Shown: positions 1 through 7,099, counted from the first letter of the stretch. The stretch: 14,663 nucleotides of DNA from Cytophagales bacterium (GCA_022360235.1 JAKSDE010000120.1:1-14663); one strand, 5' to 3'. The notes: generated by a model from the letters alone, not told the origin. Made by a program: numbers and translations.

Positions 1-198
1 ATGATCACCATCAGAACCTCCTACACCTGGATTACCATCACCTCCTACACCTGGATTACCATCGCCTGCTCCAGCCTGTGGCGTTTGAGGTCCAACATTA
101 TCTCCTTCATTTTTCTTCGTACAAGAAGCTAACACAGCAACGGCTACCAAAACGCCGCAAAGTGTTTGTTTTAAATTAGATTTTAGTTTGTTTGTCAT
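1..198 (-). CDS. Lipoprotein, N-terminal part (runs off the left edge)
   Basis: Reading leftward from the ATG at 196-198 gives 66 open codons to the window edge. The protein starts with a basic n-region, a hydrophobic stretch and a lipobox ending LASC, with the cysteine at residue 26, so export and lipid anchoring are predicted. The first 37 residues nearly match the intact lipoprotein at 1698-2237 (differences include T/G just after the Cys). After the shared VGP the two proteins diverge: this one continues into a Gly/Asp/Pro-rich stretch with two copies of GDGNPGVG. The 5' end lies in a segmental duplication. Its promoter-like boxes are weaker than those of the other copy, so expression is doubtful. 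Function unknown; the C-terminal domain is outside the window. Confidence 0.75.
   Translation of the reverse strand, partial: MTNKLKSNLKQTLCGVLVAVAVLASCTKKNEGDNVGPQTPQAGAGDGNPGVGGDGNPGVGGSDGDH
17..64 (-). repeat. Two tandem 24-base units encoding GDGNPGVG
   Basis: Positions 17-40 and 41-64 are the same 24-base unit with one difference in the last base. The unit is in frame with the lipoprotein and encodes an eight-residue Gly-rich repeat. More units may lie beyond the left edge, and copy number could vary by slippage. Confidence 0.85.
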
Positions 199-314
199 GA
201 TTTTAAAAGTTTACTTGGTTAATAAAAAAATTAATTAAGTTAAGATTTAGAGTTACTATATAAATTTTAATAGTTAAATAGTTATAACGAAGAGTAATGA
301 AAAAGGTTACAACA

Positions 315-409
315 GGCGTGTTGAACTATAGCGTTTTTTCGAAGATTATAGCGCTTTATTGTGTTTAATCGATGTTTTTAAAGATTAAAAATGCATTTTT
401 CAACACGCC
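315..409. repeat. 11-base inverted repeat in the left leader copy
   Basis: GGCGTGTTGAA at 315-325 is perfectly inverted at 399-409, with 73 bases between. In the right copy only the right arm survives (near 2434-2445) and the left arm is altered, so the pairing is not kept. It may be a relic of a small palindromic element. Function unknown. Confidence 0.5.
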
Positions 410-419
410 CAAAACTTAT

Positions 420-600
420 CTAAACGACCTCGTAGGGTTGAGGGATTGAAAACTTTCTACTAGCTGAGGTTACAGAAGACCAAAGCTACTGCGTAGGAAA
501 AATAAGACAGTAGGAAGCAAAGAAAAGACACAGGGAAGCCTATTTCAGCCAGCACGCAACTGAAACGCTGCACTAAAAAATTAAGACCCCAAAAACAACG
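420..600 (+). other. Conserved leader, decayed copy of a possible structured RNA
   Basis: This is the left counterpart of 2455-2625. The CTACTGCGTAG mini-hairpin (486-496) is unchanged. The CTCGTAG/CTACGAG stem is broken by a two-base deletion (CTGAG at 474-478). The third hairpin (530-543) has one G-C to A-T exchange and one new mismatch. If the right copy is an RNA gene or leader, this one is probably non-functional. The remaining gene-free stretch on either side (199-420 and 600-700) shows only AT-rich upstream DNA shared with the other copy. Confidence 0.3.
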
Positions 601-700
601 TAGTATAATTTTAAAAATTCCACCCAAAGTATAGACATTACGTAGAAAATTTTCGTTAGATTACGCTCCTTTTTAAAACTAAGCAAGAATAAAATTGCCT

Positions 701-866
701 ATGAAACGACACCCTCGGTTAAAACATTATCCCCAAGATATTCCTCATACTGTCGATCCTGAACGCTACGCGTCACTTATTGGCCTCATGGAGGAATGTT
801 GTGAAAAGTATAGTGCGTTGTCTGCTTATGAGAACATGGAAGTAGTACTAACCTACCGGGAGGTAG
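701..866 (+). pseudogene. fadD: fadD 5' fragment (duplicated, truncated)
   Basis: The first 55 codons match the intact fadD at 2737, ending at LTYREV. Beyond 866 the sequence switches to unrelated DNA and the frame closes at 880. Five of the 55 residues differ from the intact copy (positions 3, 6, 12, 41 and 47), including W6R and G47E, as expected of a copy under no constraint. The fragment lacks the ATP-binding motif, the adenylate-binding core and the C-terminal lid, so it cannot be an active ligase. Confidence 0.9.
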
Positions 867-1111
867 TAAAGATATACTAGCTAACCAATGCATGTAATGA
901 GACACAACATCAGCGAAGTAGTATGATCGAGATAAATGCCTACGGAAGATTGTAAGGTAGTTGCGCCCCTTTGGATAGAAAACCAATGCCAACGATGATG
1001 AAAGACTGCTCCATTCCAGGTGGCTGAAAACAGGTAAAAGCATAAGCCCGTGGCGATGCCCATCAGTAAGGAGGCTAGCCCCACCGTTGTTTTTTTAGTT
1101 TCAAATTGCAA
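867..1111 (-). pseudogene. nuoL: Fragment resembling NADH-quinone oxidoreductase subunit L
   Basis: On the minus strand, from about 1111 down, the translation shows a hydrophobic helix (VGLASLLMGIATGLCFYLF), then WHWFSI, then VGIYLDHTTSLMLCLIT. This has the layout of the NuoL N-terminal region, where FLLDPLSAVMLLVVT precedes LVHIYS. The frame continues through an in-frame TAG (881-883) as LVYLY, matching the next family block, up to exactly the fadD breakpoint at 866/867. The core proton-channel region is absent, so this is a gene remnant. Assignment to NuoL, rather than a related MnhA/NdhF-type antiporter subunit, rests on remembered motifs only. Confidence 0.5.
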
Positions 1112-1163
1112 GCCTTTTAGTTTCAAGTTTGTCCAATGCTCAATCCCTCTATATACTTGACTC

Positions 1164-1331
1164 CTAGAGGCCCGAATGAATAACCTCACTATTATGACCC
1201 ATTTGATGGCTTGCTAGTTGTTGTTCTTTCTCTAGCAGGAGCATCCTTAATGAAGGCTTCCTTTTTTTGAGCTGCAGCCCTGTGGCTAAGCCAATAATCC
1301 CTCCTCCTATGATAATGATGTCATATTTCAT
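1164..1331 (-). pseudogene. lhgO: L-2-hydroxyglutarate oxidase N-terminal fragment
   Basis: From the ATG at 1329-1331, 55 codons encode a Rossmann FAD-binding start ([17 protein letters not shown], then LLLEKE at the end of beta-2) and [11 protein letters not shown], ending at a TAG (1164-1166). LhgO-family flavoproteins, which oxidise L-2-hydroxyglutarate to 2-oxoglutarate, carry GHNSGVIH(A/S)G at this place followed by YY.PGSLKA. Here a Glu replaces the Gly and the reading frame stops right after the motif. About 85% of the enzyme is missing. A perfect -7 box (1361-1368) lies upstream. The DNA between this stop and the nuoL-like remnant was not assigned. Confidence 0.75.
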
Positions 1332-1360
1332 AGATGAAAACAAAGCATGAGAAGCACTGC

Positions 1361-1368
1361 CAAAGATA
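1361..1368 (-). promoter_or_regulatory. -7 box upstream of the lhgO fragment
   Basis: On the minus strand this reads TATCTTTG, a full match to the Bacteroidota -7 element TAnnTTTG, 29 bases before the lhgO start. No TTG is present at the expected -33 distance, so it may be a weak or decayed promoter. Confidence 0.3.
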
Positions 1369-1651
1369 GGAAGGTAATTGACGATAAGCTAGCTTTAAGC
1401 TAACTTTCTGCTAGTATGAAGATTGATTATATCAAATACTGCGCAATTTAGGAACTCAGAATTAGAAACTACGTTGATTAACGTTCTTATGTTGAAACGC
1501 TGCTGGGCGTTTTCTAGTGAGTAGCGTAGACAGGGTAGGTGACGGAGCAGTAGTACTGTGTGAAAGTTAAGTGTTATTGGGGCAAGCGAATGGCCTTCTC
1601 TTCTCTAAAATGCTATGGGACGGGTCGCTTATGCAGAAGATTAGTGGAATA
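1369..1651. other. Non-coding stretch, no gene recognised
   Basis: No convincing reading frame is present on either strand. The visible structure is three degenerate heptamers related to the array at 12885 (GAACTCA and neighbours, about 1452-1472) and a short hairpin, AAACGC/GCGTTT, at about 1496-1513. This stretch lies between the gene remnants and the intact lipoprotein gene. Confidence 0.5.
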
Positions 1652-1684
1652 GCTTCGCAAGGACAAACAAGATCCCTGCGAAGC
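1652..1684 (-). terminator. Hairpin after the lipoprotein gene
   Basis: GCTTCGCA at 1652-1659 pairs perfectly with TGCGAAGC at 1677-1684, extended by GGA/TCC after one mismatch. It begins 13 bases past the lipoprotein stop codon on the minus strand. There is no clear T-run after it, so a rho-independent terminator is only a possibility. Confidence 0.35.
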
Positions 1685-1697
1685 GTGTTTATATAGA

Positions 1698-2237
1698 TTA
1701 ATTTAGGTCTGAATGTTGAATATTAAATAAATGACTCCCTGAAACTGAATGTTTATCTTCTCCTATTTTTACAACTGTTATAGTGATGTTGTATTCTTCC
1801 TTACCACTAACCTTACCGTCCTCTATAATTGTAAGCACGAGTGGAACAACTACTTCACCAGATTTTACTTCCAAATCAGTTTTCTTAATAAGTATATCCC
1901 TTCCTGGGGATGCTAGTTCTTGTTTACTCTCTCCCCCAGTCGTAAGGTTGAAGTGTGTGCCTTTCTCCAGCTTTCTATCCTGTATATTACTACTTATTTC
2001 ATACTGAAAAAGTATGCTTTCAACCTTATCAGAATCAACCCCACCTAGTCTTAATGAAAAAGGTACATTTGCAGAAGTAGAACTACTCAAATCAATATTT
2101 TTCTGATTTGACTCTATTGTTAATACGGGTCCAACATTATCTCCTTCATTTTTCTTCCCACAAGAAGCTACCATAGCAACGGCTACCAAAGCGCCGCAAA
2201 GTGTTTGTTTTAAATTAGATTTTAGTTTGTTTGTCAT
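1698..2237 (-). CDS. Hypothetical lipoprotein
   Basis: The 179-residue protein starts with a classic lipoprotein signal: lysines at 4 and 6, a hydrophobic run, and lipobox VASC with Cys at residue 26. The mature part is polar and rich in alternating hydrophobic residues (SGEVVVPLVLTI, YNITITVVKI), which suggests a small beta-sandwich. I recognise no family. It is probably anchored in the outer membrane or faces the periplasm. The 5' end is shared with the gene at 1-198, but the body is different, so a common signal and promoter module has been joined to different downstream domains. A promoter with both boxes lies at 2286-2315 and a hairpin follows the stop. Called as a real gene because it is intact, has a signal peptide and has a promoter; function unknown. 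Confidence 0.8.
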   Translation of the reverse strand: MTNKLKSNLKQTLCGALVAVAMVASCGKKNEGDNVGPVLTIESNQKNIDLSSSTSANVPFSLRLGGVDSDKVESILFQYEISSNIQDRKLEKGTHFNLTTGGESKQELASPGRDILIKKTDLEVKSGEVVVPLVLTIIEDGKVSGKEEYNITITVVKIGEDKHSVSGSHLFNIQHSDLN

Positions 2238-2285
2238 GATTTTAAAGTTTTATTTGTTAGTAAAAAATTAATTTGAATTAAGATG

Positions 2286-2315
2286 TAAAGTTACTATATA
2301 AATTTTAATAGTCAA
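2286..2315 (-). promoter_or_regulatory. Promoter of the lipoprotein gene
   Basis: On the minus strand, TTG (2313-2315) is followed after 19 bases by TAACTTTA (2286-2293), seven of eight matches to TAnnTTTG. The distance to the start codon at 2237 leaves a leader of about 40 bases. In the left copy the same sites read TTA and TAACTCTA, so both boxes are damaged there. Confidence 0.45.
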
Positions 2316-2454
2316 ATAGCTACAACGAAAAGTAGTGAAAAAGGCTACAGGGGAGTATTGAATTTTAGCGTTTTTTCGAAGATTATAGCGCTCTATGGTG
2401 GTTAATCGATGTTTTTAAAGACTAGAAACATTTTTCAACACGCCCACAACTTAT

Positions 2455-2625
2455 CTAGCGATCTCGTAGGGTTGAGGGATTGAAAACTTTCTACTAGCTA
2501 CGAGGTTACAGAAGACCAAAGCTACTGCGTAGGAAAATAAGACAGGAGGAAGCAAAGAAAAGACGCAGGTAAGCCTGCTTCAGCCAGTACGCAACTGAAA
2601 CGCTGCACTAAGAAATTAAGCCCTC
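2455..2625 (+). other. Conserved leader, possible structured RNA
   Basis: Three local stems can be drawn: CTCGTAG (2463-2469) with CTACGAG (2498-2504); CTAC-TGC-GTAG (2522-2532); and GCAGG-TAAG-CCTGC (2565-2578). The segment stays recognisably similar between the two duplicate copies although it encodes no protein. It does not match the conserved cores I know for tmRNA, RNase P or SRP RNA. It could be a small RNA, a cis-acting leader of fadD, or simply duplicated spacer. The strand is assumed. The rest of the gap to fadD is AT-rich and shows no clear promoter. Confidence 0.3.
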
Positions 2626-2736
2626 CAAAACAATGTAGTATGATTTTATAAAATTCCACCTAAAGTATACGCATTACGTGGAAAATTTTCGTTAGATTAC
2701 GCTCCTTTTTAAAACTACGCAAGAATAAAGTTACCT

Positions 2737-4428
2737 ATGAAACCACATCCTTGGTTAAAACATTATCCCAAAGATATTCCTCATACTGTCGATCCTGAAC
2801 GCTACGCTTCACTTATTGGCCTCATGGAGGAATGTTGTGAAAAGTATAGTGCGTTGCCTGCTTATGAGAACATGGGAGTAGTACTAACCTACCGGGAGGT
2901 AGATGAATTATCAAAAGCCTTTGCTGCTTACCTTCAAAACCATACGAACCTGAAGCAAGGAGACAGCGTTGCTATCCAACTACCTAACTTGCTGCAATAC
3001 CCTGTATTGATGTTTGGTATTCTTCGTGCTGGTATGATCGTGGTGAATACCAATCCGTTGTACACACCTCGTGAAATGCAGTATCAGTTTGCAGACGCAG
3101 GGGTAAAAGCAGTAGTTATTTTAGCCAACTTTGCTCATAATTTAGCAGTAGTTCTTCATGAAACCCCTATTGAAACTGTGATTATCACTGAAGTAGGTGA
3201 CCTGTTAGGTGAAGTAAAAGGGTGGTTGGTAAACGTTGCAGTAAAGTATCTCAAAGGGAAGGTACCTCGTTATCGACTACCTGGGGCGCTTATGTTAAAA
3301 AGCATACTCAAAAAAGGGAGAAATGCACATTTTACGAGGATAGAGCTAGAAGGAGAGGCAGCCGCCTTTCTGCAATACACAGGGGGTACCACAGGTATTT
3401 CTAAGGGTGCCGTGCTAACCCACCGAAATATGATCGCTAATGTAGAGCAAGTGGCAGCCTGGATGCGGTTGAAATTAAAAGAAAAAGAAGAAGTAGTGAT
3501 AACACCGTCACCTTTGTATCACATATTTTCTTTGACTATTAATGTCCTGGCCATGCTGAAGATAGGAGCTAAGAATATACTCATAACAAATCCAAGAGAT
3601 TTAAAGGCATTGATCAAAGAACTGAAAAGACACCACTTTACTGCTATGACAGGCGTTAATACATTATTTAAGAGCTTGCTAAGTCAAAAGGAATTTGCAA
3701 CGGTTGACTTTTCTAATTTAAAAGTAACTGTAGGAGGAGGCATGGCTATACAAGCGGCTGTAGCAGAAAAGTGGGAAGCTTTGACAGGGGTACCCCTGGT
3801 AGAAGGATACGGCCTCACAGAAGCATCGCCTGTAGTGTCGGCTAACTTGATAAATGGTACAGAACGTATTGGTACAGTAGGTATTCCATTTCCTAGTACA
3901 GAGGTGAAAGTAGTGGATGATGCAGGAAAAGCGATAGCCTACGGCCAGCCTGGGGAGTTACTGGTGAAAGGACCTCAGGTGATGAAGGGCTACTGGAAAA
4001 ATTTGGAAGAAACAGAAAATGTCTTCCTCGAAGGATGGCTAAAAACAGGTGATATCGCAGTGATTGACCAAGAGGGGTTTATAAAAATTGTCGATCGTAA
4101 GAAAGATATGATTAATGTTTCTGGGTTTAATGTATACCCTAGTGAGATAGAAAATGTAGTAGCCAGCCATCTTAAGGTAATAGAAGTAAGTGCTATTGGT
4201 GTACCTAATTCGAATTCTGAAGAAGCTGTAAAAATATTTGTCGTAAGAAAAGATATTTCATTAACGGAAGAAGAACTTATTGCTTATTGTAGAGAAAGGC
4301 TTACTCCCTACAAAGTTCCTAAGTATGTGGAATTTAGAAATGCGTTGCCTAAATCACCTATTGGAAAAACTTTAAAAATTAGACTCAAAAAAGAAGAGAG
4401 ACAACAAGAAAGTTTGCGAGAAGCGTAA
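2737..4428 (+). CDS. fadD: Long-chain fatty acid--CoA ligase
   Basis: Acyl-adenylate-forming enzyme that activates fatty acids with ATP and then forms acyl-CoA, at the cytoplasmic side of the membrane. The 563 residues match the usual FadD length (about 560). Family motifs occur in order: the ATP-binding YTGGTTGISKGAVLTHRN (about 214-231), the adenylate-binding EGYGLTEASP (356-365), WLKTGD (434-439), the hinge region DRKKDMINVSGFNVYPSEIE starting at 453, and the C-terminal PIGK with the likely catalytic lysine at 544. The start codon is supported because the same ATG context is kept in the duplicate at 701. It stands alone on the plus strand, divergent from the lipoprotein gene, about 500 bases away. 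For a host-dependent bacterium it would allow use of host fatty acids (inference). Confidence 0.93.
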   Translation: MKPHPWLKHYPKDIPHTVDPERYASLIGLMEECCEKYSALPAYENMGVVLTYREVDELSKAFAAYLQNHTNLKQGDSVAIQLPNLLQYPVLMFGILRAGMIVVNTNPLYTPREMQYQFADAGVKAVVILANFAHNLAVVLHETPIETVIITEVGDLLGEVKGWLVNVAVKYLKGKVPRYRLPGALMLKSILKKGRNAHFTRIELEGEAAAFLQYTGGTTGISKGAVLTHRNMIANVEQVAAWMRLKLKEKEEVVITPSPLYHIFSLTINVLAMLKIGAKNILITNPRDLKALIKELKRHHFTAMTGVNTLFKSLLSQKEFATVDFSNLKVTVGGGMAIQAAVAEKWEALTGVPLVEGYGLTEASPVVSANLINGTERIGTVGIPFPSTEVKVVDDAGKAIAYGQPGELLVKGPQVMKGYWKNLEETENVFLEGWLKTGDIAVIDQEGFIKIVDRKKDMINVSGFNVYPSEIENVVASHLKVIEVSAIGVPNSNSEEAVKIFVVRKDISLTEEELIAYCRERLTPYKVPKYVEFRNALPKSPIGKTLKIRLKKEERQQESLREA

Positions 4429-4495
4429 ATATATGTGCTACCTAATTACCTTACTATTTAGTGTAGTGACTAAAAAAAATTTTCAAAAATAAGCA
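4429..4495 (+). other. Short spacer after fadD
   Basis: An AT-rich hairpin, TTTAGT-GTAGTG-ACTAAA (4457-4474), runs into a stretch of A. It could help end fadD transcription, but lacks a GC-rich stem and a T-tract on the plus strand, so the call is weak. Confidence 0.2.
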
Positions 4496-4525
4496 TTGAA
4501 ATAAGAATTTTTCTTCTTATATTTA
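4496..4525 (+). promoter_or_regulatory. Promoter of the receiver-domain gene
   Basis: TTG at 4496-4498, a 19-base spacer, then TATATTTA at 4518-4525, seven of eight matches to TAnnTTTG. The gene starts at 4559, giving a leader of roughly 27 bases. Confidence 0.4.
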
Positions 4526-4558
4526 TAGAATCGATATTAACATAAAATTGTTGACGCT

Positions 4559-4951
4559 ATGGTTAAAGAAAAATCTAAAGAGCAGTCCAAAACAGTGGGC
4601 AAAAAAATATTAATTGTGGATGATAATATGGCGTTTGCTGCCGCACTTAAATGCGCTTTACTCCCAAAAGGCTTTGTATTAGATACCGCGAAAGACGGGG
4701 TGGAAGCACTGGAAAAGGTGAAGAAGAATGACTATGATGCTGTTTTAACGGATATAATAATGCCACGAATGAATGGCTATGAAGCAACAAGGCGTCTGAG
4801 AGCATTGGATTTTGAGAAACCCATCATAGGAATTTCTGCCTTTGATTTTAAAGAGGATATAGATGAAGGGCTAGCAGCAGGTATGAATGCCTATGTCTCT
4901 AAAGCTATTAAACCAGCAGCACTCATGAAGCTACTTGCTGATTTGTTGTAG
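4559..4951 (+). CDS. Stand-alone response regulator receiver protein
   Basis: CheY-like phosphoacceptor protein of 130 residues, cytoplasmic. After a 14-residue lysine-rich lead, ILIVDDN supplies the acidic pair D21-D22. The phosphorylated aspartate is D65 in LTDIIMPRMNGYEA, the switch Ser is S93 (GISAFD), and the conserved lysine is K115 in YVSKAIKP. In most receivers that lysine is followed by proline; here it is alanine. There is no DNA-binding or enzymatic output domain, so it must act by protein contact or pass phosphate on in a relay. The sequence around GLAAGMNAYVSK resembles receiver domains of hybrid histidine kinases. No kinase gene is nearby, so its partner is encoded elsewhere. 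It ends 55 bases from the convergent Omp85 gene. Confidence 0.9.
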   Translation: MVKEKSKEQSKTVGKKILIVDDNMAFAAALKCALLPKGFVLDTAKDGVEALEKVKKNDYDAVLTDIIMPRMNGYEATRRLRALDFEKPIIGISAFDFKEDIDEGLAAGMNAYVSKAIKPAALMKLLADLL

Positions 4952-5006
4952 AAGTTTTATAAACGTGCGAGAGTGTTTTCGGGTGTTATAGTTTTCTTTA
5001 TTTTAT

Positions 5007-6467
5007 CTAAAACAGGACGCTTACGCTAAAAAAGAATCCACTTTCGCCTCTACTATTAATGGCATAAGACCATCCCAGGGCGGTATCATAGTAAGTTACT
5101 AAATCTATCCCTACCCCTCCTCCATAGAGAAGACGATTGACAAGCCTTGTATTCGCAGGGTCAGTGATAGCGTTGTTTACTAACCCCCAATCAAAAAAAG
5201 TTTTCAGGTAGATTGTATAGGGTAGTGTTCGAAATTCCTTGAGAGGTACCCATCTACCAAGGTACTTTTCACCAGAAAGAATCCGTTTCTTAAAATCTGT
5301 TTTATGCAACACATAGTCCTGCCCTTCGATGACATACAAATCATAACCCCTGACGAAGATGTTATCGTAACCTAATCCTTTAAAAAAATTATAAGGCTGC
5401 TTGTCTGGAAAACTAAGCTTTGCGCTCACGCTATTGGAGAAATAAAAACCTTTGTTCAAGTTGAAGTGACGCTCAGCGGTAGCTAAAAAATTTAATTGGT
5501 TGATGTCATCAAAAATGCCAAGTCCCAACTTTTCTACTTTTGCTTTGACTAGAAACCCCTCTAGCGGGTAGGATGCATAGTCCCTTTGATCTCGCTTAAA
5601 TTCATAGGAAAGTGCAAAGATTCGTTGTAGCGTTTTCCCTGGTAAAAAATAATTGGGATTGAGCACCGCTACTGTATCAGCGACGGTATTATGATAGAAT
5701 TGTAGCTTAAAATAGTGATAGGTGTAAAAACTATATCTTAATACATAGGTGAGGCTACTTTCAAAATTTTTCTTCAGTATCCTATCAAACTTCAAAAAGC
5801 ATTGGCGATGATCTTGAGACTTATAGGCAATGTTTTTACTTTCTTCATAAGAGAGTACTACTTTAAGTCCAAGTCTTTGTAATTGATCGATATAAGGAAG
5901 GAAATAAGAAAATTCAAATTTTTTGTTAAAACCAAACTGGGTGGTAATACCCAGTTTTTCACCCATTCCCCTGACGTTGTTGTGGTAAAATTTCATACCA
6001 TAATTCACTCTACTTAAGTCGCGATTTTGATTAGTCCACCACTCACTAAAGCTTCTATCGGCCAACTCAAAAATAGGAATGGGTAAGATGTACCATCTTT
6101 CCTCAACACTGACCACTATATCTATCTGATCATTAGGAAGGTCAATTTTGCTTATATCCACTTTCAGAAAGAGTTGCGTATTGATAAGCTTATCGCTATC
6201 TTGCTTAAATATTTTTTCTAAATCTCCTTTAGCTACTTTTTCTCCTTCGCTCACTTGTAACTCTCTAGAGATGACCTGGTCTTTTGTTTTTTTATTGCCC
6301 GCAATAGTAATTTGACGAATGTATACAACGTCATTATAAGGTAAGTTAGCAGACGAATCAGCAGAAAATGGGTAAGATACAGGAGTAGGAGCAACGTGGT
6401 CGCTCTCAGAAGCGCTAAGGTTTAGTTTATTGAAACATAAAAGTGCGAATAGCATCAATAGGGTCAT
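5007..6467 (-). CDS. Omp85-family outer membrane protein with one POTRA domain
   Basis: The 486-residue protein has an N-terminal hydrophobic signal (about residues 1-19), a single POTRA domain (about 47-125, including the pattern ITIAGNKKTKDQVISREL and ending near VSVEERWY), then a beta-barrel. Family landmarks in the barrel are RDYASYPLEGF (about 295-305) and VRGYD (372-376), and the chain ends in phenylalanine, the usual outer-membrane insertion signal. BamA has five POTRA domains and TamA three, so this is a short Omp85 of the type common in Bacteroidota; its substrate is unknown. It lies 73 bases downstream of folK on the same strand and may share its transcript. A TATTTTTG box sits only five bases before the chosen ATG, so M5 (6455) is an alternative start. 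Confidence 0.85.
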   Translation of the reverse strand: MTLLMLFALLCFNKLNLSASESDHVAPTPVSYPFSADSSANLPYNDVVYIRQITIAGNKKTKDQVISRELQVSEGEKVAKGDLEKIFKQDSDKLINTQLFLKVDISKIDLPNDQIDIVVSVEERWYILPIPIFELADRSFSEWWTNQNRDLSRVNYGMKFYHNNVRGMGEKLGITTQFGFNKKFEFSYFLPYIDQLQRLGLKVVLSYEESKNIAYKSQDHRQCFLKFDRILKKNFESSLTYVLRYSFYTYHYFKLQFYHNTVADTVAVLNPNYFLPGKTLQRIFALSYEFKRDQRDYASYPLEGFLVKAKVEKLGLGIFDDINQLNFLATAERHFNLNKGFYFSNSVSAKLSFPDKQPYNFFKGLGYDNIFVRGYDLYVIEGQDYVLHKTDFKKRILSGEKYLGRWVPLKEFRTLPYTIYLKTFFDWGLVNNAITDPANTRLVNRLLYGGGVGIDLVTYYDTALGWSYAINSRGESGFFFSVSVLF

Positions 6468-6540
6468 AACTGCAAAAATAAAATGAAGTAATAAAACTAG
6501 TATACCCCTGCTAGTGCACTTCGTACTATATAAAGGGAGG

Positions 6541-7020
6541 TTATAAAATCCATACTTTATGTAGATCTAGGCAGTTACGTAGTAAGACGATATTGGTCTG
6601 TTGATACACAGGATGCACAAAGCGCGGAGCAATTTCACAAAGAGGAACTAAAACAAATCTTCTTTGGGGCAATTCCTTATGAGGGATTTTCAAATCGGGC
6701 GTGTCCACAATACAATCATTGTAATAAAGAATATCAATGTCAATACTTCGAGGTCCCCATTTTTCTTGAATTACTTTTCCTAGTTTTTCTTCAATAGCTT
6801 GTATGTGAGATAACAACGCTTCAGGGGAAAGGGGCATTTGCATACAAACCACTCTATTGCAAAAAAATGGTTGATCTTCCTTTCCCCACGGCTCTGTTTC
6901 ATACAGTGAGGAGGCTGTTTTAATAGTACCGACGGTATCTGTTAACATCCGGATGGCCTGCGCAATATTATTGATCCTGTTTCCTAGATTAGATCCTAAA
7001 AGAAGATAAACGGAGTTCAT
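6541..7020 (-). CDS. folK: 2-amino-4-hydroxy-6-hydroxymethyldihydropteridine pyrophosphokinase (HPPK)
   Basis: HPPK transfers pyrophosphate from ATP to hydroxymethyl-dihydropterin, the step before dihydropteroate synthase in folate synthesis (cytoplasm). The 159 residues match the family length. Visible motifs: LGSNLGNR (8-15), YETEPWG (40-46), QPFFCNRV (50-57), the signature KWGPRSIDIDILYY (87-100) with the two magnesium-binding aspartates D94 and D96, and IPHKELPQRRFVLVPL (112-127). The start is supported by AAGAGG upstream and by a strong promoter match 30-60 bases away. It is divergent from sppA and is followed by the Omp85 gene. A folate gene implies some capacity for folate synthesis, but no other fol gene is in the window. 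Confidence 0.95.
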   Translation of the reverse strand: MNSVYLLLGSNLGNRINNIAQAIRMLTDTVGTIKTASSLYETEPWGKEDQPFFCNRVVCMQMPLSPEALLSHIQAIEEKLGKVIQEKWGPRSIDIDILYYNDCIVDTPDLKIPHKELPQRRFVLVPLCEIAPRFVHPVYQQTNIVLLRNCLDLHKVWIL

Positions 7021-7050
7021 AAACTTAGCCTCTTAAAATAGCATATAAAT

Positions 7051-7080
7051 CAAAAATAAAAAATTTCTTATAAAAAGCAA
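7051..7080 (-). promoter_or_regulatory. Promoter of folK
   Basis: On the minus strand, TTG (7078-7080), 19 bases, then TATTTTTG (7051-7058), a complete match to the Bacteroidota TAnnTTTG box. The start codon is at 7020, which leaves a leader of about 24 bases. Confidence 0.55.
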
Positions 7081-7099
7081 CATTTTATTACTGCATAGC

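Larger units (their letters stand above)
89..866. repeat. Segmental duplication, left copy
   Basis: This segment aligns almost throughout with 2128-2902, with scattered substitutions and small indels. It covers the 5' end of a lipoprotein gene (minus strand), a non-coding leader of about 500 bases, and the first 55 codons of fadD (plus strand). Both edges are sharp: lipoprotein similarity ends just after the VGP codons, and fadD similarity ends at 866. The many amino-acid changes in its fadD part suggest that this copy has drifted without selection. Confidence 0.9.
2128..2902. repeat. Segmental duplication, right copy
   Basis: This is the partner of 89-866. Here the lipoprotein and fadD genes at the two ends are both complete, so it is probably the parental or at least the functional copy. 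The intervening leader (2238-2736) holds the lipoprotein promoter and the possible structured RNA. Confidence 0.9.

Noticed and set aside
2467-2490. CRISPR-repeat-like wording (GGGATTGAAAAC) in the leader
   Set aside because: It occurs once per duplicate copy with no regularly spaced repeats or spacers and no cas genes.
2540-2560. AGGAGGAAGCA resembling the SRP RNA tetraloop region
   Set aside because: The surrounding bases do not form the conserved SRP helix-8 arms and the other half of the motif is absent.
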